From: a virus
Virus record (IMG/VR): IMGVR_UViG_3300030117_001665
Location: 1-37,998 of that record
DNA length: 37,998 bases
Reading direction: 5' to 3' (one strand)
Under the pieces are notes generated by a model. The model saw only the letters and a program-made list of their open reading frames with translations. It had not been told where the DNA came from and searched no databases. This document shows, piece after piece, positions 5,235 to 13,844 of this stretch; position 1 is the stretch's first letter, and every line of letters starts with the position of its first letter. The position numbers and the translations under genes were made by a program.

Positions 5235-6867
5235 TACAAAAGTTACCGGAAGGGAACCATGCCCACAGTGCCGGAGTAAAGGTGAGGACAGATCGGGTGA
5301 CAATCTGGCGAGGTACGATGATGGTCATGGCTACTGTTATAAGTGTGGTTATGTTGAGTATTCCGGTGAAGTCATTAAAGTTGAATTACCAAAACCAGTA
5401 AGGGAATTTGAAATGCTAGGTACACATGGTCCAATTAAGGACAGAAGAATATCCGAAGCTATAGTGTCTAAATTCGGTGTCACTCTGGAACACGATAAAA
5501 AGGGTGGGATCACTAAACAACATTACCCGTACCATGACCGCATGAGTGGGACTGTGGTGGGGTCCAAAGTCAGAGCAATGCCGAAACAGTTTTATGCTAC
5601 TGGTACTCTGGAAAACACTGGACTATTCGGGCAGCATTTATGGCGTGAAGGTGGTAAATACGTCACTGTAACTGAAGGTGAAGCGGATGCCCTTGCCATT
5701 GCGGAAATGTTTGACGGTAAGTGGCCCGTAGTGTCGATCAAGACCGGATCAGCCGGAGCTAAACAGGACATCAAGGAGAATCTTGAGTGGCTGGAGAGCT
5801 TTGAGAATGTGGTGATCTGTTTCGATAATGATACCGCAGGGAAAAAGGCTACGGATGAAGTTTTACCTCTGTTCTCTCATAACAAAGCCAGATCGGTGAC
5901 CTTGCCCACTGGGTTTAAAGATGCCGGAGATATGCTTAAGGCCGGAAAGATCAGGGAGTTTACCTCCGCATGGTGGGACGCTAAATCCTACCGTCCTGTG
6001 GACGTAGTTAGCTTTTCTGACGAGGAATGTTGGGATGCCTTTGTAAAGAGAGGGACAGAGGAAGTTACCCCTCTCCCCCATGCCTACGGTGCTTTAAATG
6101 CCATGATGAACGGTGGAATAGCCGGAGGAGAGGTCACAGTGATCGGTGCGCTTACGTCCATAGGCAAGACCACAATGGTCTTTAATCTCCTGTACGATAT
6201 GGTCACACAGAACAACAAAAAGATCGGGGCAGTATTCCTTGAGAGTGATATAGGAGAGACTATCGAAAAAATTGTATCTCTACACAGCGGAGAGAACATA
6301 GCTTTAATCCCACAGGACCAACGGGATAACTCTCTTTACCGTGAGTTCTACGAGGATTTCGATAAGAACGATAAGGTCCATATTCTGAAACACTTAGGAA
6401 TTTCGGACGTAGATACTTTGTTTTCCAAGATGCGGTGGATGGTTAAGGGTATGGACTGTGATGTGCTTATTCTGGACCCTCTCCATGCAGCCGTGAAGTC
6501 AGACGAGAACGGCACGATAGATGCCTTTATGGATAGGTGTCTAAAGCTGGCTAAAGAAACCGGAGTGTCGATCATCATTGTCTCCCACATGAGAAAACCA
6601 GCGGTTAAGGACCCTCATGATGTCAATGAGTACGACATGAAGGGATCGGGTTCGATCAATCAGATAGCATTTAACACGATCTTATTGAGCCGTGATAAGA
6701 TGTCTGAAGATGAGTACACCCGTAACAGTACCAAGGTTCAGCTTGTTAAGTGCAGACGTACTGGACGCACCGGACACGCTGGATGGCTGTACTATGAGGA
6801 GAGAACTGGACGTATGGTAGCCGGATCACCTCCAGAAGTGAAGGCAGTAGAAGATGAAGAGTTCTGA
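5215..6867 (+). CDS. DNA primase-helicase, T7 gp4-like, 550 aa
   Basis: Bifunctional replication protein. It has an N-terminal zinc ribbon (CPQC...CYKC, about residues 17-45) for template recognition and a TOPRIM primase core with TEGEADA near residue 151 and the acidic CFDNDTAG motif. The RecA-like helicase has Walker A SIGKTT near 316, Walker B VLILDP near 415 and IVSHMRKP near 455, and there is an acidic C-terminal tail (EDEEF) like the tail that binds polymerase in T7 gp4. ATG 5215 is chosen because AGGTGG lies at 5206-5211; a TTG 30 nt upstream would add ten residues lying wholly within the hydrolase gene. Overlaps the hydrolase end by 20 nt and the HNH gene by 14 nt. Confidence 0.93.
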   Translation: MGLAQTDTKVTGREPCPQCRSKGEDRSGDNLARYDDGHGYCYKCGYVEYSGEVIKVELPKPVREFEMLGTHGPIKDRRISEAIVSKFGVTLEHDKKGGITKQHYPYHDRMSGTVVGSKVRAMPKQFYATGTLENTGLFGQHLWREGGKYVTVTEGEADALAIAEMFDGKWPVVSIKTGSAGAKQDIKENLEWLESFENVVICFDNDTAGKKATDEVLPLFSHNKARSVTLPTGFKDAGDMLKAGKIREFTSAWWDAKSYRPVDVVSFSDEECWDAFVKRGTEEVTPLPHAYGALNAMMNGGIAGGEVTVIGALTSIGKTTMVFNLLYDMVTQNNKKIGAVFLESDIGETIEKIVSLHSGENIALIPQDQRDNSLYREFYEDFDKNDKVHILKHLGISDVDTLFSKMRWMVKGMDCDVLILDPLHAAVKSDENGTIDAFMDRCLKLAKETGVSIIIVSHMRKPAVKDPHDVNEYDMKGSGSINQIAFNTILLSRDKMSEDEYTRNSTKVQLVKCRRTGRTGHAGWLYYEERTGRMVAGSPPEVKAVEDEEF

Positions 6868-7282
6868 AGAAAGTAGAAAAAACCGTAATTTAAAAACTAG
6901 GAGGAGAGGCATTTGGAATAAAGAAAAATATTTAATGAAAAGGAACGGTATGACTTGTGACGTATGTAAAGAAAGTTTTCCTAGAGAACTTTTAGAGTTT
7001 CATCATCTAGTGGAGGAGGAAAAAAATTTTAGTATGCACGTCAGTAAATTTAGAGGTATAAAAATAAGACAGGAAGTTCTTGACGAGGCAGATAAATGTG
7101 CTATACTATGTAGTAACTGCCATAGACTTGAACACGTTGCATTAAAAAATGGTGAGAGTATAATCAATGACCCGTCAGCTTATCGTAGATATAGAAACCA
7201 CAGAGTTACCCGTTACGAAAGTCTGGATGATTGGCACGATGAACGAATCGGGAGAGGTACGCAACTTTCTTTTTCCATTTAA
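6854..7282 (+). CDS. HNH endonuclease overlapping the polymerase gene, 142 aa
   Basis: HNH/beta-beta-alpha-metal nuclease: structural zinc cysteines Cys35 and Cys38 pair with Cys86 and Cys89, with His50-His51 in the first strand and CSNCH (Asn88, His90) plus His94 in the finger. Probably a free-standing homing-type nuclease wedged between primase-helicase and polymerase. The coding sequence is visibly more AT-rich than its neighbours, consistent with later arrival. The catalytic region ends near residue 95. Residues 105-142 are read out of frame from the first 116 nt of the polymerase gene, so the C-terminal tail is probably dispensable. Confidence 0.85.
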   Translation: MKSSEESRKNRNLKTRRRGIWNKEKYLMKRNGMTCDVCKESFPRELLEFHHLVEEEKNFSMHVSKFRGIKIRQEVLDEADKCAILCSNCHRLEHVALKNGESIINDPSAYRRYRNHRVTRYESLDDWHDERIGRGTQLSFSI

Positions 7283-8894
7283 CAAAGAGGAGATACAGTC
7301 ATGGTTCGATCAATACGAAGAGGTTATCGGTCACAACTTTATAGATTTCGATGCAGTTCACTTAGAAAATATTGTCGGCGTATCGTTAGCTGGTTTAAAG
7401 GTTACCGACACGTTGATCCTGTCAAAACTATATAACCCTCAACTGGAAGGCGGTCACTCCCTTAGAGCATGGGGTGATCGTCTTCATTTTCCGAAAGGTA
7501 AGCACGTTGATTTTGATAAACTTACTCCTGAAATGGTGGAGTACTGTACTCAAGACCTTAAGGTCACTAAAAAAGTTTACGATGTACTTACGGATAAGCT
7601 GGCTTCTTTTGGAGATACAAGTATCCATCTGGAGCATGAAGTTCAGAAAATCATTACGAAACAAATTCAAAACGGGTGGGAATTAGATCAACGAAAATGC
7701 CTTGATCTTTTAGCTACCCTCAAGGAACGTAGGATAGAGATAGAGGAAGAAGTCCATGATAAGTTTATCCCACTGGCATCCTTTGTCAAAGAAGTTACAC
7801 CGAAATATAAGAAAGATGGAGGGTTATCTAATGTGGGCATTAAGTTTCTTGGGGATGATTGGCGGTTTGTTGCTGGCCCTTTTTCTCGCATAGAATTTCC
7901 ACAGTTTAATCTAGGTTCGCGTCAACAGATAGGGAGGTACTTACAATATTTCGGATGGAAGCCTACGCACTTTACCGAAAAGGGTCATGTGATTGTGGAT
8001 GAGGCCATTCTGTCTAAGGTTACGGGTATTCCCGAAGCACAGCTTATAGCGGAATATCTACTGGTGCAGAAACGTACTGCTCAAATACAGTCATGGCTAG
8101 ACGCTATTGAACAGGACGGTAGGGTACATGGGTACGTAAATACGATAGGTGCGGTGACCGGGAGGATGACACATAGTAGTCCAAATATGTCTCAAGTCCC
8201 TGCTAGTTACTCACCATACGGGAGTGATTGCCGGAGTTGCTGGACGGTCCCTAAGGGAAGAAAGCTAGTAGGTGCAGACGCTTCCGGAATTGAACTGAGA
8301 ATGTTATGTCATTACATGGACGATAAGGAGTATACACATGAAGTCATCAATGGAGATGTCCACACAGCTAACCAGAAAGCTGCTGGACTTGAAACAAGAG
8401 ACAGTGCTAAAACTTTTATCTATGCTTTCCTCTATGGAGCCGGAGATGCGAAAATCGGAAGCATCGTTGGTGGTACTAAAAGAGATGGAGCTAGGCTTAA
8501 AGAGTTATTTCTCCGAAACACGCCATCTCTTAGACAGTTACGAGAAAGAGTCTCAAATGCCGCTGTTCGGGGATACCTCAAAGGACTCGACAATCGTAAA
8601 CTTATCATAAGGAGTAATCATGCTGCACTTAATACTCTCCTTCAGTCTGCTGCTTCTGTTGTTATGAAAAAGTCCTTGACAATTCTGGATGAGTACGCTA
8701 AACTACATAGTATAGACTATAAGTTTGTAGGCAATATTCACGATGAATTTCAAGCAGAAGTCAGGGAGGATCAAGCAGATAAATTTGGATGGCTAGCCGT
8801 GGAGTGCATCAAAGCGGCTGGCATTAAACTTAACCTCCGTTGCCCTTTAGACGGTGAATACAAGGTAGGGGAAACATGGGCAGATACACATTAA
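7167..8894 (+). CDS. DNA polymerase, family A (T7-like), 575 aa
   Basis: Replicative polymerase with 3'-5' proofreading. Exo I DIETT lies at the extreme N terminus, Exo II is GHNFIDFDA and Exo III YCTQDLKV. Polymerase motif A (GADASGIELR) is near residue 370, motif B (RDSAKTFIYAFLYGAG) near 411, and motif C (NIHDEF) near 524. The aromatic residue in motif B is Tyr, as in T7 polymerase, the version usually seen in virulent phages. At 575 aa it is shorter than T7 polymerase (704); no thioredoxin-binding loop is obvious. The start at 7167 is fixed by the essential exonuclease motif. Hence the 116-nt overlap with the HNH gene is real. Confidence 0.95.
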   Translation: MTRQLIVDIETTELPVTKVWMIGTMNESGEVRNFLFPFNKEEIQSWFDQYEEVIGHNFIDFDAVHLENIVGVSLAGLKVTDTLILSKLYNPQLEGGHSLRAWGDRLHFPKGKHVDFDKLTPEMVEYCTQDLKVTKKVYDVLTDKLASFGDTSIHLEHEVQKIITKQIQNGWELDQRKCLDLLATLKERRIEIEEEVHDKFIPLASFVKEVTPKYKKDGGLSNVGIKFLGDDWRFVAGPFSRIEFPQFNLGSRQQIGRYLQYFGWKPTHFTEKGHVIVDEAILSKVTGIPEAQLIAEYLLVQKRTAQIQSWLDAIEQDGRVHGYVNTIGAVTGRMTHSSPNMSQVPASYSPYGSDCRSCWTVPKGRKLVGADASGIELRMLCHYMDDKEYTHEVINGDVHTANQKAAGLETRDSAKTFIYAFLYGAGDAKIGSIVGGTKRDGARLKELFLRNTPSLRQLRERVSNAAVRGYLKGLDNRKLIIRSNHAALNTLLQSAASVVMKKSLTILDEYAKLHSIDYKFVGNIHDEFQAEVREDQADKFGWLAVECIKAAGIKLNLRCPLDGEYKVGETWADTH

Positions 8895-9094
8895 CTAAAG
8901 AAATCCGTGAACAACAATTACGGCAGATAGGCCGTCCTTTTAGATGGCTACATTCTAATTTTGTTGTAGAGGATACGATTAGAATTGCCCCTACTAAAGA
9001 CAGGTGGTGTTGGTTAGGAGCGGAGCAACATTGGTATGACTTTGATGGTGAAACATTAGAGGAAATTGTAGAGGAGTACGGACATCGTGGCTAA
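8876..9094 (+). CDS. Hypothetical protein, 72 aa
   Basis: Starts inside the end of the polymerase gene (19-nt overlap) and overlaps the next gene by 8 nt, so it is translationally coupled on both sides. Rich in Trp and charged residues (DRWCWLGAEQHWYDFDGE). No known domain. Its place between polymerase and nuclease suggests a replication accessory role, by position only. Confidence 0.65.
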   Translation: MGRYTLTKEIREQQLRQIGRPFRWLHSNFVVEDTIRIAPTKDRWCWLGAEQHWYDFDGETLEEIVEEYGHRG

Positions 9095-9956
9095 GTCATT
9101 ATCAACATTAGTTGAGGACGTTTATTCCCTTATGAAGAACCGGAATGTTCCTAAAGGTGTAAACGTGGAGGAAGAAATAGAGCGTTTTGGTGAGGCCATG
9201 AAGGACATTATGCGTAAAGAATTTCTGCCCAATAATAATTACGCTAACCGTAGAGGTCTAAGGCTATCCGCTATAGGCAGACCGGACAGAGTTCTATGGT
9301 ACAGTTTCCATAAATGGATCGGAGAGAAAATCCCGGCCTATACTTTGATTAAGTTTCTCTATGGTCATCTTATTGAGGAAATGATTTTGTTCCTCGTCCG
9401 TATGTCCGGACACAAGGTTACGGATGAACAGAAGCTATGTGAAGTCAGAGGGATTAAGGGACACATGGACTGTAAGATTGACGGAGAAGTAGTGGACGTA
9501 AAGTCCGTAAGCACATTCGGATTTAAAAAGTTTAAGGACGGTAGCCTTGCCGCTGATGATCCATTCGGATACATAGATCAAGTGAAGGCTTATGCTCATT
9601 CAGAGGGGGAACGGAAGTGGTCCTATCTAGCAATGGATAAACAGAACGGTCACTTGTGTACCTTGACTTATGATCTGGACGATACGGACCACCCTATGTA
9701 CGAGTTCTACAATGCAGACATAGAGGAGCGTGTGGAAGCCGTAAAAAAGTCCGTAAAGGCAGAAGAACGTCCCTTTCAATGCTCAAACGTCATTCCGGAT
9801 GGCAAATCGGGCAACTTAAGACTATCTACTATGTGTTCTTACTGCCAATACAAGAAGCACTGTTATCCGGACTTAAAAGCCTTTGCCTACGCAAGTGGTC
9901 CAAGGTATCTAAGTAAAGTTGTCAATTACCCCAACGTAAAGGAGATTAGATTATGA
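9087..9956 (+). CDS. PD-(D/E)XK nuclease, Cas4/RecB-like exonuclease, 289 aa
   Basis: The nuclease core is readable: GHLIEE near residues 93-98, then GHMDCKIDGEVVDVKS near 125-140 supplying the catalytic Asp and the D-x-K pair, followed by a QVKAYA helix near 165. A C-terminal Cys-x2-Cys-x5-Cys (near 250-260) resembles the iron-sulfur anchoring cysteines of Cas4/AddB-type nucleases; the fourth ligand is not obvious. It likely replaces the T7 gp6 exonuclease in genome processing and recombination. GTG start at 9087 with GAGGAG upstream, overlapping the preceding gene by 8 nt and the next by 4 nt. Confidence 0.85.
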   Translation: MAKSLSTLVEDVYSLMKNRNVPKGVNVEEEIERFGEAMKDIMRKEFLPNNNYANRRGLRLSAIGRPDRVLWYSFHKWIGEKIPAYTLIKFLYGHLIEEMILFLVRMSGHKVTDEQKLCEVRGIKGHMDCKIDGEVVDVKSVSTFGFKKFKDGSLAADDPFGYIDQVKAYAHSEGERKWSYLAMDKQNGHLCTLTYDLDDTDHPMYEFYNADIEERVEAVKKSVKAEERPFQCSNVIPDGKSGNLRLSTMCSYCQYKKHCYPDLKAFAYASGPRYLSKVVNYPNVKEIRL

Positions 9957-10162
9957 TTGTTAATGACTTGTTTTCTACGTTCTTTCAACCACAGGTTATT
10001 GTAGTTTCCGATAGCCAGATCAACGAGATTAAACGGAAGAGGCTTATGGGCGAGAAGGAATCTTTGGAAAAGACCAAGGTCAAAATAGAGGAGCGCATAG
10101 CGGAGATTAATAAGTCCGTAGGTGCTTTGGACATTAACCCTCAAGCAGAGAGTAACTCCTGA
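9953..10162 (+). CDS. Hypothetical coiled-coil protein, 69 aa
   Basis: Starts in the ATGA overlap with the nuclease gene behind a good AAAGGAG site. The central part (about residues 25-55) is a charged coiled coil (KESLEKTKVKIEERIAEINK). The hydrophobic N terminus (LFSTFFQPQVIVV) is too short and mixed to call a membrane segment. Function unknown. Confidence 0.6.
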   Translation: MIVNDLFSTFFQPQVIVVSDSQINEIKRKRLMGEKESLEKTKVKIEERIAEINKSVGALDINPQAESNS

Positions 10163-10365
10163 TGACTATTGAATATAAAGTAGTAAGTTCCTCCAGACCG
10201 GATAGGTTTGAAGAAACGGTGACCGATTTATTAAATGACGGTTGGGAATTACAAGGCTCCCCTTTTATCTCCCAGATAGGGAGCATGACACAGGCTTTGA
10301 CCCGTAGCGATACAAAGCAGCTACATAAAATATCTAAAAAGTCAAATGCCTCAGTATCGAAATAA
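10162..10365 (+). CDS. DUF1737-like small protein, 67 aa
   Basis: Residues 1-50 follow the DUF1737 pattern: YKVVSSSRPDRFEETV, then LLNDGWELQGSPF and an ALTR strand. Proteins of this family are widespread in bacteria and phages but have no assigned role. Starts on the last base of the preceding gene and overlaps endonuclease I by 20 nt, hence part of the coupled operon. Confidence 0.7.
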   Translation: MTIEYKVVSSSRPDRFEETVTDLLNDGWELQGSPFISQIGSMTQALTRSDTKQLHKISKKSNASVSK

Positions 10366-10693
10366 ATTTGAAGCGGAGGTAGGGGCAATCCTTGGTAACT
10401 CCTTTCATTATGAACGTCACAAAATCCCTTATGTTATCCATAGGAATTACATACCGGATTTTGTAAATGTCCATACTATTGTGGAGTGTAAAGGGTTCTT
10501 TAGGGAGGGTGACGTACAGAAATACAGAGCCATACGAAACTCCCTAGTCCCTCCGGATGAGTTAATCTTTGTCCTGTATAAACCCTCTAAAAAAGTCCGT
10601 AAGAACGGTAAGATAACCATGTCTGAATGGTGTGAAAAGGAAGGGTTCAAATGGTGTACTATAGAGAATATAAAAAATGTCATTACCACATAA
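10346..10693 (+). CDS. Endonuclease I, T7 gp3-like Holliday junction resolvase, 115 aa
   Basis: Aligns by eye with T7 endonuclease I along its length. The catalytic set is present: Glu9 (NKFEAEV, matching T7 Glu20), Asp38 (YIPDF), Glu47 and Lys49 (VECKG). The basic ERHKIPYVI strand and C-terminal SEWCEKEGFKW segment also match. The enzyme cuts four-way and branched DNA before packaging and helps degrade host DNA. Slightly shorter than T7 gp3 (149 aa). Overlaps both neighbours by about 17-20 nt. Confidence 0.92.
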   Translation: MPQYRNKFEAEVGAILGNSFHYERHKIPYVIHRNYIPDFVNVHTIVECKGFFREGDVQKYRAIRNSLVPPDELIFVLYKPSKKVRKNGKITMSEWCEKEGFKWCTIENIKNVITT

Positions 10694-10865
10694 ACAGTTT
10701 TTAAACAGGGTGTCTAATCTAGCTGAACCTTCCTTCTTATGTGAGGTACTTAATATCACTACGGAGGACATCATTGAAAGATTTAGTGATCTTGTGGAGG
10801 ACAACGAAGAAGAATTAAGAGAGATTTTTGATGTAGACACGGAAGGTTATCTACCTGATGAGTAA
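10677..10865 (+). CDS. Hypothetical acidic protein, 62 aa
   Basis: Overlaps endonuclease I by 17 nt and the next gene by 8 nt. Acidic C-terminal half (LVEDNEEELREIFDVDTEGYLPDE). No family recognised, although small acidic proteins next to endonuclease I are common in podoviruses. Confidence 0.6.
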   Translation: MSLPHKQFLNRVSNLAEPSFLCEVLNITTEDIIERFSDLVEDNEEELREIFDVDTEGYLPDE

Positions 10866-11070
10866 TGAGGAAGAAACTCCGGTAATAAATTTTACTCCGG
10901 AGGACCCATTAATCGGTAGGATAGAGTTAGCCCATACTCTTATAAGTGGGTTGAACAAAGCTGGAAATACAGAGGAGCAAAACGATATGTTAAGGAAAGC
11001 TATAAGTTTATTATTCCATAGTTGTTATATGGACCTGACGATTAAATATCCAGATCATCAGGTGCATTGA
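10858..11070 (+). CDS. Hypothetical protein, 70 aa
   Basis: ATG 10858 overlaps the previous stop. TGA at 11068-11070 shares a base with the MazG start codon, so coupling is likely. The protein is probably helical with no recognised motif. Confidence 0.6.
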   Translation: MSNEEETPVINFTPEDPLIGRIELAHTLISGLNKAGNTEEQNDMLRKAISLLFHSCYMDLTIKYPDHQVH

Positions 11071-11507
11071 TGCAACATACTTATGTAAGTAGAGAACAGA
11101 AAGTAGCAAGGTTTCATCGTGCTATGAATCTGGATGTAGATAGTGATCCCCGTGTCTCCGTTTTGGAACTACGGAAAAAATTACTACTAGAGGAAGTCGC
11201 AGAAGTATCAGAGGCTATAGATATTCTTTCCGTGGAATTAATCCGTGGGAAAAAGGGTACTAAAGGGCAATGGGCTAATTTTCTAAAGGAACTAGCTGAT
11301 GTTCAATATATTGTATCCGGCACTTTCATTAGTTTTAATACCTTTCCTAGTGGTTTTGATGCCCCATTTAATCGGGTTCATAATTCTAATATGTCCAAGC
11401 TTGACAATGAAGGTAATCCAATGTATAATAAAGAAGGGAAGGTGCTTAAGGGACCGAATTATAAGGAGCCTGATCTCACAGATTTAGTCGGAGGGAGTGA
11501 GTTATGA
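11070..11507 (+). CDS. MazG-like nucleotide pyrophosphohydrolase, 145 aa
   Basis: All-alpha NTP-PPase pattern: an N-terminal FHRAMN helix, the metal-binding KKLLLEEVAEVSEAI helix with the ExxE motif, then LKELADVQYIVSGTF carrying the second acidic pair. Its C-terminal extension (VHNSNMSKLDNEGNP...GKVLKGPNY) is typical of HisE/MazG-like phage enzymes. It would hydrolyse (d)NTPs or alarmone-type nucleotides. ATG 11070 (TGATG overlap with the preceding stop) is preferred over TTG 11067. It is followed closely by RNR, a pairing common in marine phages. Confidence 0.88.
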   Translation: MQHTYVSREQKVARFHRAMNLDVDSDPRVSVLELRKKLLLEEVAEVSEAIDILSVELIRGKKGTKGQWANFLKELADVQYIVSGTFISFNTFPSGFDAPFNRVHNSNMSKLDNEGNPMYNKEGKVLKGPNYKEPDLTDLVGGSEL

Positions 11508-11710
11508 AAGTTCTAGTTTTAATTTTGACAATTATGTTTCCGGACGGTAGTCTACATACCAGAGTATTCCAAGCTCCTCCGGAAGAGAATATGAAGCACT
11601 GTAAAGAAATCGTACTCCCTCAAGCTGTAGCTAAAGCTAGGACACAGCCCCATGCTGTTCAAGCCAGTGGGGTATGTTTTGAAATTCATGTAGATATGGA
11701 GAAGACTTAA
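11504..11710 (+). CDS. Hypothetical protein with hydrophobic N terminus, 68 aa
   Basis: Starts in an ATGA overlap with mazG and ends one base into the RNR start (TAATG). The first 12 residues are hydrophobic (VLVLILTIMF), and two cysteines (residues 33 and 58) follow. Possibly a small exported or strand-edge protein; no family recognised. The position between mazG and nrdJ suggests a nucleotide-metabolism context. Confidence 0.6.
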   Translation: MKVLVLILTIMFPDGSLHTRVFQAPPEENMKHCKEIVLPQAVAKARTQPHAVQASGVCFEIHVDMEKT

Positions 11711-13398
11711 TGGATTATGGGCCACAGATACCAGCGTGTGATAGTTTACATTCTCAAAAATATAGGTTACCAAATGAAGCGTTCAGTGAAGCGTGTGCGA
11801 GACAGGCAGCGGCAATGGCAGACAACGAAGAACACCGACAGAGCTACCGGAATATCCTACTTAACCAGAGGTTTATGCCAGCCGGAAGGGTCCAAGCAGC
11901 AATGGGATCGCCAAGAGATGTTACGGCATATAACTGTTTTGTCTCCGGAGTCATCGATGACTCTATGGAAAGCATTATGGAACGAGCCACACAAGCTGCC
12001 GAAACAATGCGGAGAGGTGGTGGAATTGGTTTTGACTTTAGTCGGATACGCCCTAGTGGTGACCGGATTGTTAGCCTTGATAGTTCCGCTAGTGGCCCTG
12101 TTAGTTTCATGGGCATTTTTGATGCAGTATGCCAAACAATAATGTCTGCTGGTCATCGACGGGGAGCTATGATGGCTGTACTTAGAGTGGACCATCCGGA
12201 CATTGAGGAATTCATCCGGGCTAAACGTAATGAGAACCGTCTTACTAATTTTAATATATCCGTAGGTGTTACGGATGAATTTATGGAGTGCGTAAGGGAC
12301 GATAAACCATTTACTCTAAAGTTTGACGGTAGGCAGTACAGGTCCATCAACGCCAAGGCTCTATGGGACGAGATCATGCGTAATAACTGGGATTGGGCAG
12401 AGCCGGGAGTTCTGTTTCTTGACCGGATCAACAACGATAATCCACTATGGTACTGTGAGACTATCTCCGCTACTAATCCATGTGGTGAGCAACCTTTACC
12501 ACCTTACGGAGCGTGTCTCTTAGGTTCCTTTAACCTTGTTAAGTACGTCAATGAGGTAACTAATAAGTTTGACTTTGTTAAATTTAAAGAGGATATTCCC
12601 CATGTCATCAGAGCTATGGATAATGTTATTGATCGTACTACCTATCCTCTTCCTACTCAGGAAACTGAAGCTAAGACCAAACGTAGGATGGGACTTGGAA
12701 TTACAGGATTGGCTAATTGTCTTTCTATGTGTGGGTATGAGTATGGTAGCCTTACTGGTAGACGGTTTACCCGTAAGGTTCTAAAGACCCTAATGTGTGA
12801 TGCGTTTGAAGCAAGTTCCGACTTAGCTTTAGAGAAGGGTTCCTTTCCGCTGTTTGAGACAGATAAATACTTAGAGGGTGAGTATGTGTCCAGACTACCT
12901 CAGGACCTTAAGGACAAGATTAAAAAACAGGGGATGAGAAATTCCCACTTGACAAGTATCGCTCCTACTGGTACAATAAGTTTTACAGCAGATAATATTT
13001 CAAGTGGGATAGAGCCAGTATTTCAACATGAATTGGATCGTACAGTACAGACGGAAGTGGGGCCTCAGGTTATTCGCCTACGGGATTTCGCGTATGATAG
13101 ATACGGGATTAAGGGGGAAACTACGGACGATCTTACCGTTGACGATCACCTTGATATGCAGATTGCAGTTCAGCCGTTTGTGGACAGTGCTGTATCTAAG
13201 ACTATTAATGTGGGTAGCCAAGTTACTTTTGACGAGTTCAAAGAAGTCTACCTCAAAGCGTGGAAGGGGAAACTTAAAGGGGTGACTACCTTCAGGCTTG
13301 ACGGTAAACGCTACGGTATTCTTAATAAGATCGAAGTGGAACCAGAGGGATCGGCTTGCTTTATTGATCCGGAAACGGGACAGAAAGAGTGTAGTTAA
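11710..13398 (+). CDS. nrdJ: Adenosylcobalamin-dependent (class II) ribonucleotide reductase, 562 aa
   Basis: Single-subunit reductase making deoxyribonucleotides from host ribonucleotides. Seen: the redox cysteine in YNCFVSG (about residue 75) within the nucleotide-binding region, GGGIGFDFS, the NPCGEQPL active-site loop (Asn, thiyl-radical Cys, Glu; about 255), and PTGTISFTADNISSGIEP (about 418). A short C-terminal tail with two cysteines (CFIDPETGQKEC) is suited to thioredoxin exchange. No NrdB-type small subunit, NrdG or ATP cone is present, which fits class II rather than class I or III. Compact length is usual for phage NrdJ. The host must supply B12. The TAATG junction couples it to the transporter gene. 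Confidence 0.92.
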   Translation: MDYGPQIPACDSLHSQKYRLPNEAFSEACARQAAAMADNEEHRQSYRNILLNQRFMPAGRVQAAMGSPRDVTAYNCFVSGVIDDSMESIMERATQAAETMRRGGGIGFDFSRIRPSGDRIVSLDSSASGPVSFMGIFDAVCQTIMSAGHRRGAMMAVLRVDHPDIEEFIRAKRNENRLTNFNISVGVTDEFMECVRDDKPFTLKFDGRQYRSINAKALWDEIMRNNWDWAEPGVLFLDRINNDNPLWYCETISATNPCGEQPLPPYGACLLGSFNLVKYVNEVTNKFDFVKFKEDIPHVIRAMDNVIDRTTYPLPTQETEAKTKRRMGLGITGLANCLSMCGYEYGSLTGRRFTRKVLKTLMCDAFEASSDLALEKGSFPLFETDKYLEGEYVSRLPQDLKDKIKKQGMRNSHLTSIAPTGTISFTADNISSGIEPVFQHELDRTVQTEVGPQVIRLRDFAYDRYGIKGETTDDLTVDDHLDMQIAVQPFVDSAVSKTINVGSQVTFDEFKEVYLKAWKGKLKGVTTFRLDGKRYGILNKIEVEPEGSACFIDPETGQKECS

Positions 13399-13844
13399 TG
13401 TTAAAATATTGGGATATGCCCATAGTCCAGATAAGCATAGGTCTGGTTGTATTTTACTTTGGTCTGAAAATGTTTGCTGGAGGTATGAAATCCTTAGGGA
13501 ACGTAGAACATCTGGAGTGGTTTATCCATAATCCGTACTGGATGTTCTTAGGTGGAATTGTGTGTACGTTAGCATGGCAATCCAGTTCCCTAAGTACCAC
13601 AGCTATTATAGCTTTAGTAGCCAGTGGGTTCCTACCCCTACCAAGTGCCATAGCTGCTGTTCTGGGGGCCAATATAGGGACTACAGGGACTATCTGGTTA
13701 GCAGGGTTACTAGTGTCGGACGGTATGCCTAAGGGAGATACACTTAGGATTGCCCTAGCCCACACCGGAGCCAATCTGTTGATGGCAGTAGCACTTCTAC
13801 CGTGGGTTCATCATATAGCTAGATTTATAGGGAGATACGGATGA
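13398..13844 (+). CDS. Single-repeat Na+/phosphate cotransporter-like protein, 148 aa
   Basis: Membrane protein with the signatures of the Na/Pi cotransporter family (PF02690 type): QSSS at 61-64 followed by TTAIIALVASGF, GANIGTT at 90-96, and an AHTGANLL helix near 121-128. About four hydrophobic segments are visible. Bacterial and animal relatives carry two such inverted repeats in one chain (300 aa or more). This protein has only one and so would need to dimerise, or act by modifying host uptake (inference). It starts on the RNR stop (TAATG) and ends in an ATGA overlap with the next gene. The ends are clean, so it does not look like a decayed fragment. Likely an auxiliary gene for phosphate supply. 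Confidence 0.82.
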   Translation: MLKYWDMPIVQISIGLVVFYFGLKMFAGGMKSLGNVEHLEWFIHNPYWMFLGGIVCTLAWQSSSLSTTAIIALVASGFLPLPSAIAAVLGANIGTTGTIWLAGLLVSDGMPKGDTLRIALAHTGANLLMAVALLPWVHHIARFIGRYG

